Source of the DNA: CAISIP01 sp038247175
GTDB lineage: Bacteria > Pseudomonadota > Gammaproteobacteria > Burkholderiales > Burkholderiaceae_C
Assembly (NCBI GenBank): GCA_038247175.1
Contig: JBBRVD010000006.1
Coordinates: forward strand, 1-52,049
Direction: 5' to 3'
Length of the DNA: 52,049 nucleotides
In this document: piece by piece, positions 24,984 to 34,237 of the stretch
How positions within the stretch are numbered: position 1 is the first letter of the stretch
How the letters are laid out: the number at the start of each line of letters is the position of its first letter
The notes under the pieces: model-generated
The model's database searches: none
What the model was told of the DNA's origin: nothing
Seen by the model: the letters and a program-made list of their open reading frames with translations, nothing else
Translations under genes and position numbers: made by a program

Positions 24984-27900
24984 ATGGCCCAATTTTTCAT
25001 CAATCGCCCGATCTTCGCCTGGGTGATTGCACTCTTCATCCTGGTCATGGGCGGCGTGGCGATCACGCAGTTGCCGATCGCCCAGTATCCGCCGGTGGCA
25101 CCACCCTCGATCGTGATTTCGGCAGCCTATCCGGGCGCCTCGGCCAGCACGCTGGAAGACAGCGTGATCAGCGTCATCGAACGCGAAATGAATGGCGCGC
25201 CCGGCCTGATTTACATGGAGTCCACCAGCCAGGCCAATGGCACCGGATCGATCACGCTCAGTTTCAAGACCGGCACCGATCCCGAGTTGGCTCAGGTCGA
25301 CGTGCAGAACCGCCTGGCGCGCGCGACGCCGCGCCTGCCCTCGAGCGTGACGCAGCAAGGCGTGCGTGTCGACAAGGCGCGCAGCAATTTTCTGCTGTTC
25401 ACCATTCTTTCATCCGACGACCCGAATTTCAATCCGGTGGCGCTGGGCGACTATGCCGCGCGCACCGTGCTGCCGGAGTTGCAGCGCTTGCCCGGCGTCG
25501 GTCAGGCCCAGTTGTTCGGCACCGAGCGCGCGATGCGGATCTGGGTTGATCCGGCCAAGCTGGTCGGCTACAACCTGGCGATGGCCGACGTGAATACGGC
25601 GATCCGCTCGCAGAACGCCCAGGTCTCCGCCGGCACCATCGGCGATCTGCCGAACACCGACAGCCAGAAGATCTTCGCCACGGTCGTGGTCAAGGGCCAA
25701 CTCAGCACGGCGCAGCAGTTCGGCGATATCGTGCTGCGCGCCAATACCGATGGCTCCACCGTGCGATTGCGCGATGTGGCCCGCATCGAACTGGGCGCCG
25801 AGGCCTATGCCACCTCGGCGCGTCTCAATGGGAAACCGTCGACCGGCATCGGTGTGCAGCTCTCGCCCAGCGGCAATGCGCTGGCCACGGCCAAGGCGGT
25901 GCGCGCACGCATGGAGGAGCTCTCGCGTTTCTTCCCGCCCGGCGTGCAATGGGCGATTCCGTACGACAGCTCGCGTTTCATCGACATCTCGATCCGCCAG
26001 GTCGCCGAGACCCTGCTCGAGGCGGTGGTGCTGGTGTTCCTGGTGATGTTCCTGTTCCTGCAGAACATCCGCTACACCATCATTCCGACCATTGTGGTGC
26101 CGGTGTCGCTGATGGGTACCTTCGCCGTGCTGCTGGCCCTGGGTTTCTCGATCAATGTGCTGACCATGTTCGGCATGGTGCTGGTGATCGGCATCGTCGT
26201 CGACGATGCGATCGTGGTGGTCGAGAACGTCGAGCGCATCATGAGCGAGGAAGGCCTGTAGCCGCTGGCGGCCACACGCAAGGCCATGGGCCAGATCTCG
26301 GGCGCCGTGATCGGCACCACGGTGGTGCTGATCTCGGTGTTCGTGCCACTGGCCTTTTTTGCCGGCTCGGTCGGCAACATCTATCGCCAGTTCTCGGCCG
26401 TGATGGTGACCGCCATCGCATTCTCGTCCTTCCTGGCGCTGTCGCTGACGCCAGCCCTGTGCGCGACGCTGCTCAAGCCGGTCGAGGCGGGCCACAAGCA
26501 AGGCAAGTCCGGTTTCTTCGGCTGGTTCAACCGCGGGTTCTCGCGCACTGCGAAGGCCTATGAAGGCGTCGTCGCGCGCATCCTGCGGCGCGCCGCCTGG
26601 TACCTGATCATCTACGCCGCCATCATCGCTGCGGTGGCAGTGTTGTACACCCGCTTGCCGACCTCGTTCCTGCCGGCCGAAGACCAGGGCTACATCATCG
26701 TCAACGTGCAGCTGCCGCCGGGCGCGACACAAAACCGCACGCTGGACGTGATGCAGCAGGTCGAAGGCTTCGTGCTCAAGCAACCCGAGGTGCAAAGCAT
26801 GGTCAGCGTGCTGGGCTTCAGCTTCTCGGGCAGCGGGCAGAACGCCGCCCTCGCCTTCGTCACGCTCAAGGACTGGGACGAGCGCATCGGCGCCGGCAGC
26901 TCGGCCCAGGGACTGGCCGGGCGCGTGTTCGGCGCGATGATGTCGGTGCGCGACGCGTTCATCTTCGCGGTGAGCCCGCCGCCGATTCCCGAACTCGGCT
27001 CCGCCGCCGGTTTCAGTTTCCGGCTGCAGGACCGTGCCGGTCTCGGGCACGACGCCTTGCTCGGGGCGCGCAATCAGCTGCTGGGCCTGGCAGCGCAGAG
27101 CCAGATTTTGACCGGTGTACGTCCGGAAGGCCTGGAAGACGCGCCGCAGCTGCAGCTCGACATCGACCGCGACAAGGCCAATGCGCTGGGTGTTCCGTTC
27201 GAGGCCATCGCCAGCGCCTTGTCGACCGCCGTGGGCTCGAGTTATGTCAACGACTTCCCGAACAGCGGACGGCTGCAGCGGGTGATCGTGCAGGCCGATG
27301 CGCCCGCGCGCATGCAGCCGTCGGACCTGCTCGCGCTCAGCGTGCTCAACACGCGCGGCCAGGCTGTTCCGCTGTCAAGTTTCGCCAGCACGCGCTGGGT
27401 CGTGGGCCCGATGCAGACCATCCGCTACAACGGTTACTCCGCAATGCGGATCTCCGGCGAGGCCGCGCCCGGCTACAGCAGCGGCGCCGCGATGACCGAG
27501 TTGGAGCGGCTGGCGGCGCAGCTGCCCAATGGCTTCGGCTTTGAATGGACAGGCCAGTCGCGCGAGGAGCGCCTGGCCGGCGCGCAGGCCTTCATCCTGT
27601 TCGGCTTCGCATTGCTGGCGGTATTCCTCGCACTGGCGGCGTTGTACGAAAGCTGGTCGATCCCGCTGGCGGTGATCCTGGTGGTACCGCTGGGTGTGCT
27701 CGGGGTGCTGCTCGGCGCACATGCACGCGGACTGTCCAACGACGTGTATTTCAACGTCGGGTTGATCACCATCATCGGCCTGGGAGCCAAGAACGCGGTG
27801 CTGATCATCGAGTTTGCCAAGGACCTGCAGGCGCGCGGCAAGGGCGTGGTCGAGGCCGTGCTCGAGGCCGCCCACCTGCGGTTCCGGCCCATCATCATGA

Positions 27901-28163
27901 CCTCGATGGCCTTCATCCTGGGCGTGTTGCCGCTGGTGCTCGCTGGCGGCGCCGGCTCGGCCAGCCAGCGCGCGATCGGCACCGGCGTGATGTCGGGTAT
28001 GTTGGCTGCAACAGTGTTGGCGGTGCTCTTTGTCCCTGTCTTCTTCGTCGTCGTACGGCGTGTCTTCAAGGGCAGCGAGCGACAGCGCCGCATGCATGCG
28101 CACGAGGCGGAGCTCGATGCCGCTGGCCCAGGCGTCACCACAGAACCAGGCAAGTCCGCATGA
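24984..28163 (+). pseudogene. RND multidrug efflux permease (AcrB/HAE1 type) interrupted by an in-frame amber stop
   Basis: The frame encodes 1059 residues of an AcrB-type proton-driven pump except that codon 426 (26259-26261) is TAG. The 5' half (24984-26261) starts MAQFFINRPIFAWVIALF and runs through helix 4 with the proton-relay Asp407-Asp408 (VVDDAIVVVENVE). The 3' half continues in the same frame with PLAATRKAMGQISGAVIG, exactly where homologues read EEGLSPLEATRKAMGQI-like sequence, and contains helix 10 Lys936 (GLGAKNAVLIIEFAKD). An internal ATG at 26286 could only start a fragment. Homologues have Ser or Pro here, so TCG to TAG is one change. Without readthrough the pump is inactive. 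A sequencing error is possible. Confidence 0.85.
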
Positions 28164-29629
28164 TCCCGACTCCCGCATCGAACCTGCCGCGCAGCGACGC
28201 ATGCCCGACCCGGGGGTGTGATCGGCACCACCTGCGCTGGTCGGTAACCGCGCTGGCAGCCCTGCTGCTGACCGGCTGCGGCGCGCTGACTCCCGTCTAC
28301 GAGCGGCCACAGGCGCCCGTGGCTGCGCAGTTCCCCGGCCTTGCAATGGTGGCGGACGGCGGGCAGCAGGGTGTCCCCGCCCCCGAGCTCGCCTGGCAGG
28401 ACTTCTTCCAGGATGCGCGACTCAAGCAGCTCATCCAGATCGCACTGGACAACAACCGCGACTTGCGGGTGGCCGCACTGAACCTGGAGCAGGCCCGCGC
28501 GCAGCTGCAGATCCGCCGTGCCGACGAGGTGCCAACGGTCGGTGTCGGCGCCACCGGCTCGCGCCTGCCCAATGCCAATGGCGGCATCACCACCACCTAC
28601 AGTGCCGGCTTCACCGTGACCGGTTTCGAGGCCGACTTCTTCGGCCGCCTGCGCAACCTGGGCGATGCCGCCCAGGCGCAGTTGCTGGGCACGATGGAGG
28701 CACGCAAGACGGTGCAGATCGGCCTGATCGCCTCGGTAGCCAACAGTTATCTCGCGCTGCTCGCCGACGACGCCTTGCTGGCGATCACCCGCGACACGCT
28801 GAAGAGCCGCCAGGAATCGCTGCGCCTGACCCGGCTCACGTTCGAACACGGCGTGAGTTCCGGCCTCGATCTGCGCCAGGCCGAGTCACTGGTCGAAGGC
28901 GCCCGCGTCACGTTGTCGCAACTCGAACGCCAGCGCTCGCTCGATGGCAACACGCTGAATCTGTTGCTGGGACAGAACCTGTCGGACGCGCAACTGGCCG
29001 CGCTGCCCGCCGGCCTGGCACTGACCGACCAGGGTCTGGCCGGCATCGTGCCCGGCGGGCTGCCCAGCGAAGTGTTGCTGCGCCGGCCCGACGTACGGGC
29101 CGCCGAGCAGCAACTGCTGGCGGCCCATGCGAACATCGGCGCCGCGCGTGCAGCCTTCCTGCCCCGTATCACCCTGACCACCAGCATCGGCACCGCCAGC
29201 AACCAGTTCAGCGGCCTGTTCCGCAGCGGCTCCTTCGGCTGGACGTTTGCGCCACAAATCCTGCTGCCGATCTTCGACGGCGGCCGCAACCAGGCCAACC
29301 TGGAGGCAGCCCAGGTTGGGCGCGATGTGGCGGTGGCGCAATACGAAAAGTCGATTCAGCTCGCGTTCCGCGAAGTGGCCGATGCCATGGCCACCCGCAC
29401 GACGCTGGCCGAGCAGCTGCGCGCCCAGATCGCCCAGGCCGACGCCGAGCAGGCCCGACTGCAACTGGTTCAGCTGCGCTACGACCAAGGCACGTCCAAC
29501 GCGTTCGAGCGGCTCGATGCCCAACGCGGGACCTTCGCGGTACGCCAGGCCGTCGTCTTGCTGCAACTGCAGCAAGCGCAAAGCCTGGTGGCAGTCTACA
29601 AGGCATTGGGAGGCGGCTGGAAGGATTGA
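28160..29629 (+). CDS. RND efflux outer-membrane factor (OprM/NodT family lipoprotein)
   Basis: A 489-residue TolC-like outer-membrane factor. A lipobox LLLTGCG lies near residue 41 after an unusually long N-terminal stretch. The duplicated OEP domains show WQDFFQDARLKQLIQIAL, NNRDLRVAALNLEQARAQ, GFEADFFGRLRN, LLRRPDVRAAEQQLLAAHAN and the C-terminal LQLVQLRYDQGTSNAFERLD. Its ATG overlaps the permease stop as ATGA, so its translation may depend on ribosomes finishing the permease, which the amber codon would reduce. It completes the tripartite pump. Confidence 0.88.
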   Translation: MIPTPASNLPRSDACPTRGCDRHHLRWSVTALAALLLTGCGALTPVYERPQAPVAAQFPGLAMVADGGQQGVPAPELAWQDFFQDARLKQLIQIALDNNRDLRVAALNLEQARAQLQIRRADEVPTVGVGATGSRLPNANGGITTTYSAGFTVTGFEADFFGRLRNLGDAAQAQLLGTMEARKTVQIGLIASVANSYLALLADDALLAITRDTLKSRQESLRLTRLTFEHGVSSGLDLRQAESLVEGARVTLSQLERQRSLDGNTLNLLLGQNLSDAQLAALPAGLALTDQGLAGIVPGGLPSEVLLRRPDVRAAEQQLLAAHANIGAARAAFLPRITLTTSIGTASNQFSGLFRSGSFGWTFAPQILLPIFDGGRNQANLEAAQVGRDVAVAQYEKSIQLAFREVADAMATRTTLAEQLRAQIAQADAEQARLQLVQLRYDQGTSNAFERLDAQRGTFAVRQAVVLLQLQQAQSLVAVYKALGGGWKD

Positions 29630-29744
29630 GCGGGCGTGTGGTGTGGTGACGCAATGCCAGCCCACTCGCCCCGGCTGGGGTCAACCAGGCGCACGGGAGC
29701 CGACGAACGGGACGCGTTCGGCCGCCGCACTCGATGGTCGCTCT

Positions 29745-30212
29745 CTATCGGAGCAGCGTCACGAGCAGCACCACGAGGCCGAGGCCCAGGTTCAGCGCAG
29801 TCCATCTGCGGATCTGCGTCAATGTGGTATCGCCAGCGGTCCAGTCCGATGCCGTGACAGCGATCACAAAACGCTTGTACAAGGCGAACCGGATGTACAG
29901 GAAGATCGCCACCATCACGACGCCCAACGCGGCCATGACGCTCCAGGCCAGAGGCATTTCGAAGCTGCCGCCAGACTGTACTGCCTGCTTGGCGACGCGG
30001 CCCAGCATCCACACGCCACTGGCAAGCGCCAGCAACGAAGCCACGAGCACTGCCTGGAAGTAGCGACCGAGGATGTCACGCATCAGGCGCAGCCTCACCG
30101 CACCGTCGAGCTGACGCGCGCCGGGATGCAAGAAAAAGTGTGTGAACACCATGCCGCCGAGCCACACGATGATGGATAGAACATGAATGGTCTTGAGAGC
30201 GACATAAATCAA
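29745..30212 (-). CDS. CopD-family membrane protein
   Basis: A 155-residue four-helix membrane protein related to the CopD / copper-resistance-D domain. The N-terminal helix IYVALKTIHVLSIIVWLGGM and the conserved HFFLHPGARQL are typical. The first codon is TTG at 30212, with AGGA about ten bases upstream; no ATG is available at the N-terminus. Function in copper uptake is established only for some relatives; many stand-alone members are uncharacterised. Neighbours give no copper context. Confidence 0.65.
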   Translation of the reverse strand: MIYVALKTIHVLSIIVWLGGMVFTHFFLHPGARQLDGAVRLRLMRDILGRYFQAVLVASLLALASGVWMLGRVAKQAVQSGGSFEMPLAWSVMAALGVVMVAIFLYIRFALYKRFVIAVTASDWTAGDTTLTQIRRWTALNLGLGLVVLLVTLLR

Positions 30213-30338
30213 GGGAGCGTCCTGTCTGCGCGCGGCGGCGCTACCGGTTGTAAAGCCAACGGCGTGTGAAGGAAAATTGCCAGCACGAGGCTGACTCCGT
30301 GGGTTGGCGGCGTTCGTTCAGCAAGTTGGCGTCGCGCA

Positions 30339-30944
30339 TCAAAACAGGACTCCGCGGGTGACCCACTCGCCGCCCCAGAACCAGACCATTGACACAAGGC
30401 CTGCGGTCAGGGCCAGTGCCAGGGCTGCCGTCATCATACCCAGGATCATCGCGACTCCATCCCGAAAGACCAACCCGAGCCCGATGAGCATCAACGCCAG
30501 CGCCGGCAGCACGTTGCCAAAAGGAATCGGCAACACGACGATGACGGCCATGAGCCCCACCGTTGCAGCGGTCCAGGATCGCCTGCCCACACATGCAAGA
30601 TCGGTGAAGCGCGCTCGTGCCACCCGACCCGCCGCAGCGTAGGTCCTCGCCAACAGCACCAGCACGCGCTGCGCCCAAAGGCGAGGCAGTTCGATCTTTC
30701 CGACCCGCTCTGGCAGATTCTCCGTGGCCTGGCCGCGCCACATGGCGGCCGCCAACGCAGCCAAGCCGAGACCGAGCACAGACCCCACACCCGGCACAGG
30801 CAGCAAGCAGGGCGCCGCCATCAGAAGCAGCAGGGTTCCTTGCGTCGCACAGCCGTGCGCCTGCGCCAGCGACTGCAGCGACACACGCTCGCACGGCAAG
30901 TCTGCGGCAGCCTGGCGCAATCGCTGCGCGATGGACATCGTCAT
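30339..30944 (-). CDS. ExoD-family exopolysaccharide synthesis-type membrane protein
   Basis: A 201-residue protein resembling the ExoD family: a soluble N-terminus (RLRQAAADLPCERVSLQSLA), then HGCATQGTLLLLMAAPCLLP with the family's GxxLLLxxAxPxxLP-like motif, and a second hydrophobic pair near VVLPIPFGNVLPALALMLIG. ExoD was first linked to exopolysaccharide production and alkaline tolerance in rhizobia; the mechanism is unknown. A second in-frame ATG is at 30938. The 126 bases downstream are non-coding without clear features. Confidence 0.7.
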   Translation of the reverse strand: MTMSIAQRLRQAAADLPCERVSLQSLAQAHGCATQGTLLLLMAAPCLLPVPGVGSVLGLGLAALAAAMWRGQATENLPERVGKIELPRLWAQRVLVLLARTYAAAGRVARARFTDLACVGRRSWTAATVGLMAVIVVLPIPFGNVLPALALMLIGLGLVFRDGVAMILGMMTAALALALTAGLVSMVWFWGGEWVTRGVLF

Positions 30945-31369
30945 GCGCGCTCCAGATCAAGACCTTGCGCGCGGGACTTGCGTAGCGACAAACCGACGAG
31001 CAACACCCCAGCGCGTCTTTCGCTGCCAACGCGCCAGGCGTGAAAGGCCATGGCGATCCTGTTGGCAGGAAAGACAATGGTGATACGCATGTAGTTGTTA
31101 TAGGAGTCAGTTCAATCCGGCATCTTCGGCCGTACTGCTGCGCGAAAACACCAGCATTTTCGAGAGCCTGACTTCGGCCTTTCCGATGTAGTCGCTGCAA
31201 TTCGTTGCGCCCAGGCCGTTTGAACCATCTCCGGGATGCGGCAGGTTTATCCGATATGAAGGCTCGCTGAAACCTGCTTTTTCAAAGCTGATGGGCACAC
31301 TACAGTCCCGCGGCGCTCCAAGCAGCAACCAAGATCACCGGCGCTCGAACGAACAACAACAGGAACCGC
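30945..31369. other. Low-GC intergenic stretch with one weak open frame
   Basis: About 425 bases between ExoD and the next plus-strand gene, with visibly lower GC in its second half. A T-loop-like GTTCAATCC occurs near 31112 but no tRNA cloverleaf can be folded around it. An AGGAA ribosome binding site precedes the gene at 31370. The only open frame is the doubtful 73-codon one listed separately. Confidence 0.4.
31107..31328 (-). CDS. Doubtful small open frame, possible gene fragment
   Basis: A 73-codon frame that must use TTG (31328) or an internal GTG; no ATG start and no clear ribosome binding site. The translation contains RINLPHPGDGSNGLGATNC and KAEVRLSKMLVFSRS. I do not recognise a family. 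Its base composition is lower in GC than the neighbours, which would fit a transferred or decayed fragment, but chance is equally likely. Confidence 0.2.
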   Translation of the reverse strand: MLLGAPRDCSVPISFEKAGFSEPSYRINLPHPGDGSNGLGATNCSDYIGKAEVRLSKMLVFSRSSTAEDAGLN

Positions 31370-31759
31370 ATGAAGATCGCTATCTGGACCGTATTTATCC
31401 TGCTCTTCATATTCTGGACCGGCGGGACGCTGCTGCTCACGGAGCTCACCGAATGGGGCGCACAGCAGTTGGCAGCGGGCGAGGCGGCGGCCCTTGGCGA
31501 GGCAATTGCGCAGTGGCCCGTTCCCGGGTGGATCGCGGTCTGGGTGGACGCGGCGTGGATCGGTGCCGCGCAAGACGCGCTGACGTGGGCGCTGCAGGCG
31601 CTGCATGCCACGTTGCCTCTGCTCGGATCAGCGGTCGGCTGGATCGTGCCGCTCATCTGGGTGATGTGGGGCTTGGGCGTCATCCTGGTGCTGGTACTGG
31701 CAAGCGGCGCGCACTTGCTGCTGGGTCGCCTGCACTCGGCCGAGCCGCGAGGCGCGTGA
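31370..31759 (+). CDS. Small membrane protein, unknown
   Basis: A 129-residue protein with an N-terminal hydrophobic helix (IWTVFILLFIFWTGGTLLL), an amphipathic Trp/Ala-rich centre (residues about 30-65) and a second strongly hydrophobic region near LIWVMWGLGVILVLVLASGA. The topology suggests an inner-membrane protein with a periplasmic or amphipathic middle. AGGAA lies eight bases before the ATG. I do not recognise a named family. Confidence 0.55.
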   Translation: MKIAIWTVFILLFIFWTGGTLLLTELTEWGAQQLAAGEAAALGEAIAQWPVPGWIAVWVDAAWIGAAQDALTWALQALHATLPLLGSAVGWIVPLIWVMWGLGVILVLVLASGAHLLLGRLHSAEPRGA

Positions 31760-31762
31760 CAC

Positions 31763-31801
31763 TACCGCCCCAGAGTGACAACTGCCCGAGCAGCGGCGGT
31801 A
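31763..31801. terminator. Possible hairpin between convergent gene ends
   Basis: TACCGCC (31763-31769) is complementary to GGCGGTA (31795-31801), with a smaller nested CTGC/GCAG stem in the loop. It lies between the unknown membrane protein gene and the parC stop. No T-run is present, so this is tentative. Confidence 0.25.
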
Positions 31802-31806
31802 CCCCA

Positions 31807-34167
31807 CTACAGCACCCGCGTCACGCTGGCCGGCTTGAAGCCCAGATCGGCCGCCTTGCCTTTGCGTCCACGGCCAGTCATCGCATTGTTCAGGCTGCGG
31901 ATCTCCAGTGTCTCATCGCGCGCCCTGCCGCCTCGGCCCACGCCTGCGATGCGCACACTGCGGGTGTAGGCGGCAGCACCGGCCAGCTGGTCCTTGGCCT
32001 CGAGGTCGATCAGCTTGAGACCGCGCCCGCCACTGGCCATGGTGTTGATCTGCTCGATCGGAAAGGTCAGGATACGCCCACCGGCAGATGCACAGGCCAC
32101 ATGGGTGGCTGCTGGCAAAGGGGTGCTGCCGGCCAGCCCCGCCACCGGTGACGGCGCGTTGACGGTTTCGCCGTCGGCGCAGCTGATGAAGGCCTTGCCG
32201 GCCTTCAGCCGCGAGGTCATGTTCTCGATCGACGCGATGAATCCGTAGCCGCCCGAGCCGCTGAGCAGCAGTGTCGCAGCGGCCGGACCCGCGAAAAAAT
32301 AGGCCAGTTGCGTGCCGGGCTCCAGGTCGATCAAGGTCGTGACTGGCTGCCCGTCGCCACGCGCGCCCGGCAGGCTGGACACCGCGACCGAATAGATCCG
32401 GCCCTGGTTGCCGAACACCAGCAGCGTGTCGACCGAACGGCACTCGAAGGTGCCATAAAAATCGTCGCCGGCTTTGAACGCGAACACGAGCGGGTCGTGG
32501 CCGTGCGCGGTGCGCACCCGCACCCAACCGTTGGTGCTGACGACCACGGTGACCGGTTCGTCGACCACCTTGACTTCGAGTACGGCGCGCTTCTCGGCCT
32601 GGATCAGCGTACGGCGCTCGTCTCCGAAGGTTTTGGCGTCCTGCTCGATCTCGCGCACCATCAGCCGGCGAAGCGTGGCAGGGCTGCCCAGAATCTCCTG
32701 GAGCTTCTTCTGGTCGTTGCGCAGGCCTTTGAGCTCCTGCTCGATCTTGATGGCCTCCAGGCGCGCCAGCTGGCGCAGCCGGATCTCCAGGATATCGTCT
32801 GCCTGGCGTTCCGACAAACTGAACCGATCCATCAATGCCTGGCGCGGCTCATCCGACCGGCGGATGATGGCGATCACCTCGTCGATGTTGAGCAGCACCA
32901 GCTGGCGGCCCTCCAGGATGTGGATCCGGTCCAGCACCTTGGTGAGCCGGTGCCGCGAGCGGCGCTCGATGGTTTGCTGGCGGAAGGCGATCCACTCGAT
33001 CAGCATCTGGCGCAGCGACTTCTGCGTCGGCCGCCGGTCCAGCCCGATCATGGTCAGGTTGATCGGCGCCGACGTTTCCAGGCTGGTATGCGCCAGCAAC
33101 GTGTGGATGAGTTCCTGCTGCGAGATACGGCTGGTCTTGGGTTCGAGCACCAACCGCACCGCGGCGTCCTTGCTCGACTCGTCGCGTACCGCATCGAGCA
33201 CCGCCAGCACACTGGCCTTGAGCTGGGTCTGCTCCTGCGACAAGGCCTTCTTGCCGGCACGGATCTTGGGGTTGGTGAGTTCCTCGATCTCCTCGAGCAC
33301 GCGCTGTGTGCTGACATTGGGCGGCAATTCGTCGACGACCAGCTGCCATTGGCCACGCGCGAGCTCTTCGATGCTCCAGCGCGCGCGCACCTTGAGCGAG
33401 CCACGCCCGCCGCGATAGGCGTCGGCGATTTCACTGGCGCTGCTGATGATCTGGCCGCCGCCGGGATAGTCCGGCCCCGGCACCAACGCCATCAGTTCGT
33501 CTTCGGCCAGGGCCGGATTGCGGATCAGCGCCACGCTGGCAGCAGCGATCTCTCGCAGGTTGTGGCTGGGTATCTCGGTCGCCATGCCGACCGCGATACC
33601 GCTGGCGCCGTTGAGCAGCGCAAACGGCAGCCGCGCCGCCAGCTGCCCGGGCTCCTCGGTCGAGCCGTCGTAGTTGGGTATGAAGTCCACCGTGCCTTCG
33701 TCGATCTCGTCGAGCAGCAGGTTGGTGATACGGGCCAGCCGGGCCTCGGTGTAACGCATCGCCGCGGCGCCATCGCCATCGCGGCTGCCGAAGTTGCCCT
33801 GGCCATCGATCAGCGGATAACGCTGGGAGAAGTCCTGCGCCATGCGCACCAGCGCGTCATACGCAGCCTGGTCGCCGTGCGGGTGGAACCGGCCCAGCAC
33901 GTCGCCAACGACCCGCGCCGACTTGACCGGCCGCGCACCGGTGGCGCCATTGGGTCCGCCAAAACCCAGACCCATGCGCTGCATCGCATACAGAATCCGG
34001 CGCTGGACCGGCTTTTGCCCGTCGCAGACATCGGGCAATGCGCGGCCCTTTACAACGCTCAGCGCATACTCCAGATAAGCGCGCTGCGCATAGTTGGCCA
34101 GGTTCAGGTTGTCGTCGCCTTCGGGTTCGGCGGCAGGCGCAAGGTCGAGAGTGGTTTGGTCAGTCAT
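31807..34167 (-). CDS. parC: DNA topoisomerase IV subunit A
   Basis: A 786-residue ParC, the DNA-cleaving subunit of topoisomerase IV that separates daughter chromosomes. The active-site tyrosine is in AAAMRYTEARL (about residue 127); the quinolone-resistance region reads GRFHPHGDQAAYDALVRMAQ. The coiled-coil gate (LSERQADDILEIRLRQLARL) and C-terminal wrapping domain are complete. The presence of the lysyl TEARL form and absence of a GyrA box separate it from GyrA. It is downstream of a lytic transglycosylase and parE on the same strand. Start 34167 (MTDQTTLDLAP). Confidence 0.92.
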   Translation of the reverse strand: MTDQTTLDLAPAAEPEGDDNLNLANYAQRAYLEYALSVVKGRALPDVCDGQKPVQRRILYAMQRMGLGFGGPNGATGARPVKSARVVGDVLGRFHPHGDQAAYDALVRMAQDFSQRYPLIDGQGNFGSRDGDGAAAMRYTEARLARITNLLLDEIDEGTVDFIPNYDGSTEEPGQLAARLPFALLNGASGIAVGMATEIPSHNLREIAAASVALIRNPALAEDELMALVPGPDYPGGGQIISSASEIADAYRGGRGSLKVRARWSIEELARGQWQLVVDELPPNVSTQRVLEEIEELTNPKIRAGKKALSQEQTQLKASVLAVLDAVRDESSKDAAVRLVLEPKTSRISQQELIHTLLAHTSLETSAPINLTMIGLDRRPTQKSLRQMLIEWIAFRQQTIERRSRHRLTKVLDRIHILEGRQLVLLNIDEVIAIIRRSDEPRQALMDRFSLSERQADDILEIRLRQLARLEAIKIEQELKGLRNDQKKLQEILGSPATLRRLMVREIEQDAKTFGDERRTLIQAEKRAVLEVKVVDEPVTVVVSTNGWVRVRTAHGHDPLVFAFKAGDDFYGTFECRSVDTLLVFGNQGRIYSVAVSSLPGARGDGQPVTTLIDLEPGTQLAYFFAGPAAATLLLSGSGGYGFIASIENMTSRLKAGKAFISCADGETVNAPSPVAGLAGSTPLPAATHVACASAGGRILTFPIEQINTMASGGRGLKLIDLEAKDQLAGAAAYTRSVRIAGVGRGGRARDETLEIRSLNNAMTGRGRKGKAADLGFKPASVTRVL

Positions 34168-34237
34168 GGTCGTGCAGCGTGTCGGGGCCACGCACGCCCA
34201 GTGATGCCCATGGCTTGCGGGCGGCGGGAGCCGGCGT

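Noticed and set aside
26259..26261. Stop-codon recoding (pyrrolysine or programmed readthrough) at the amber codon
   Set aside because: Pyrrolysine use is not known in this lineage, no readthrough signal is evident, and homologues have an ordinary residue; a mutation or sequence error is simpler.
25410..27050. 546-codon minus-strand frame opposite the RND permease
   Set aside because: His/Arg/Gln-rich shadow frame of the efflux gene.
31085..31125. tRNA T-loop-like GTTCAATCC
   Set aside because: No acceptor, D or anticodon stem can be drawn around it.
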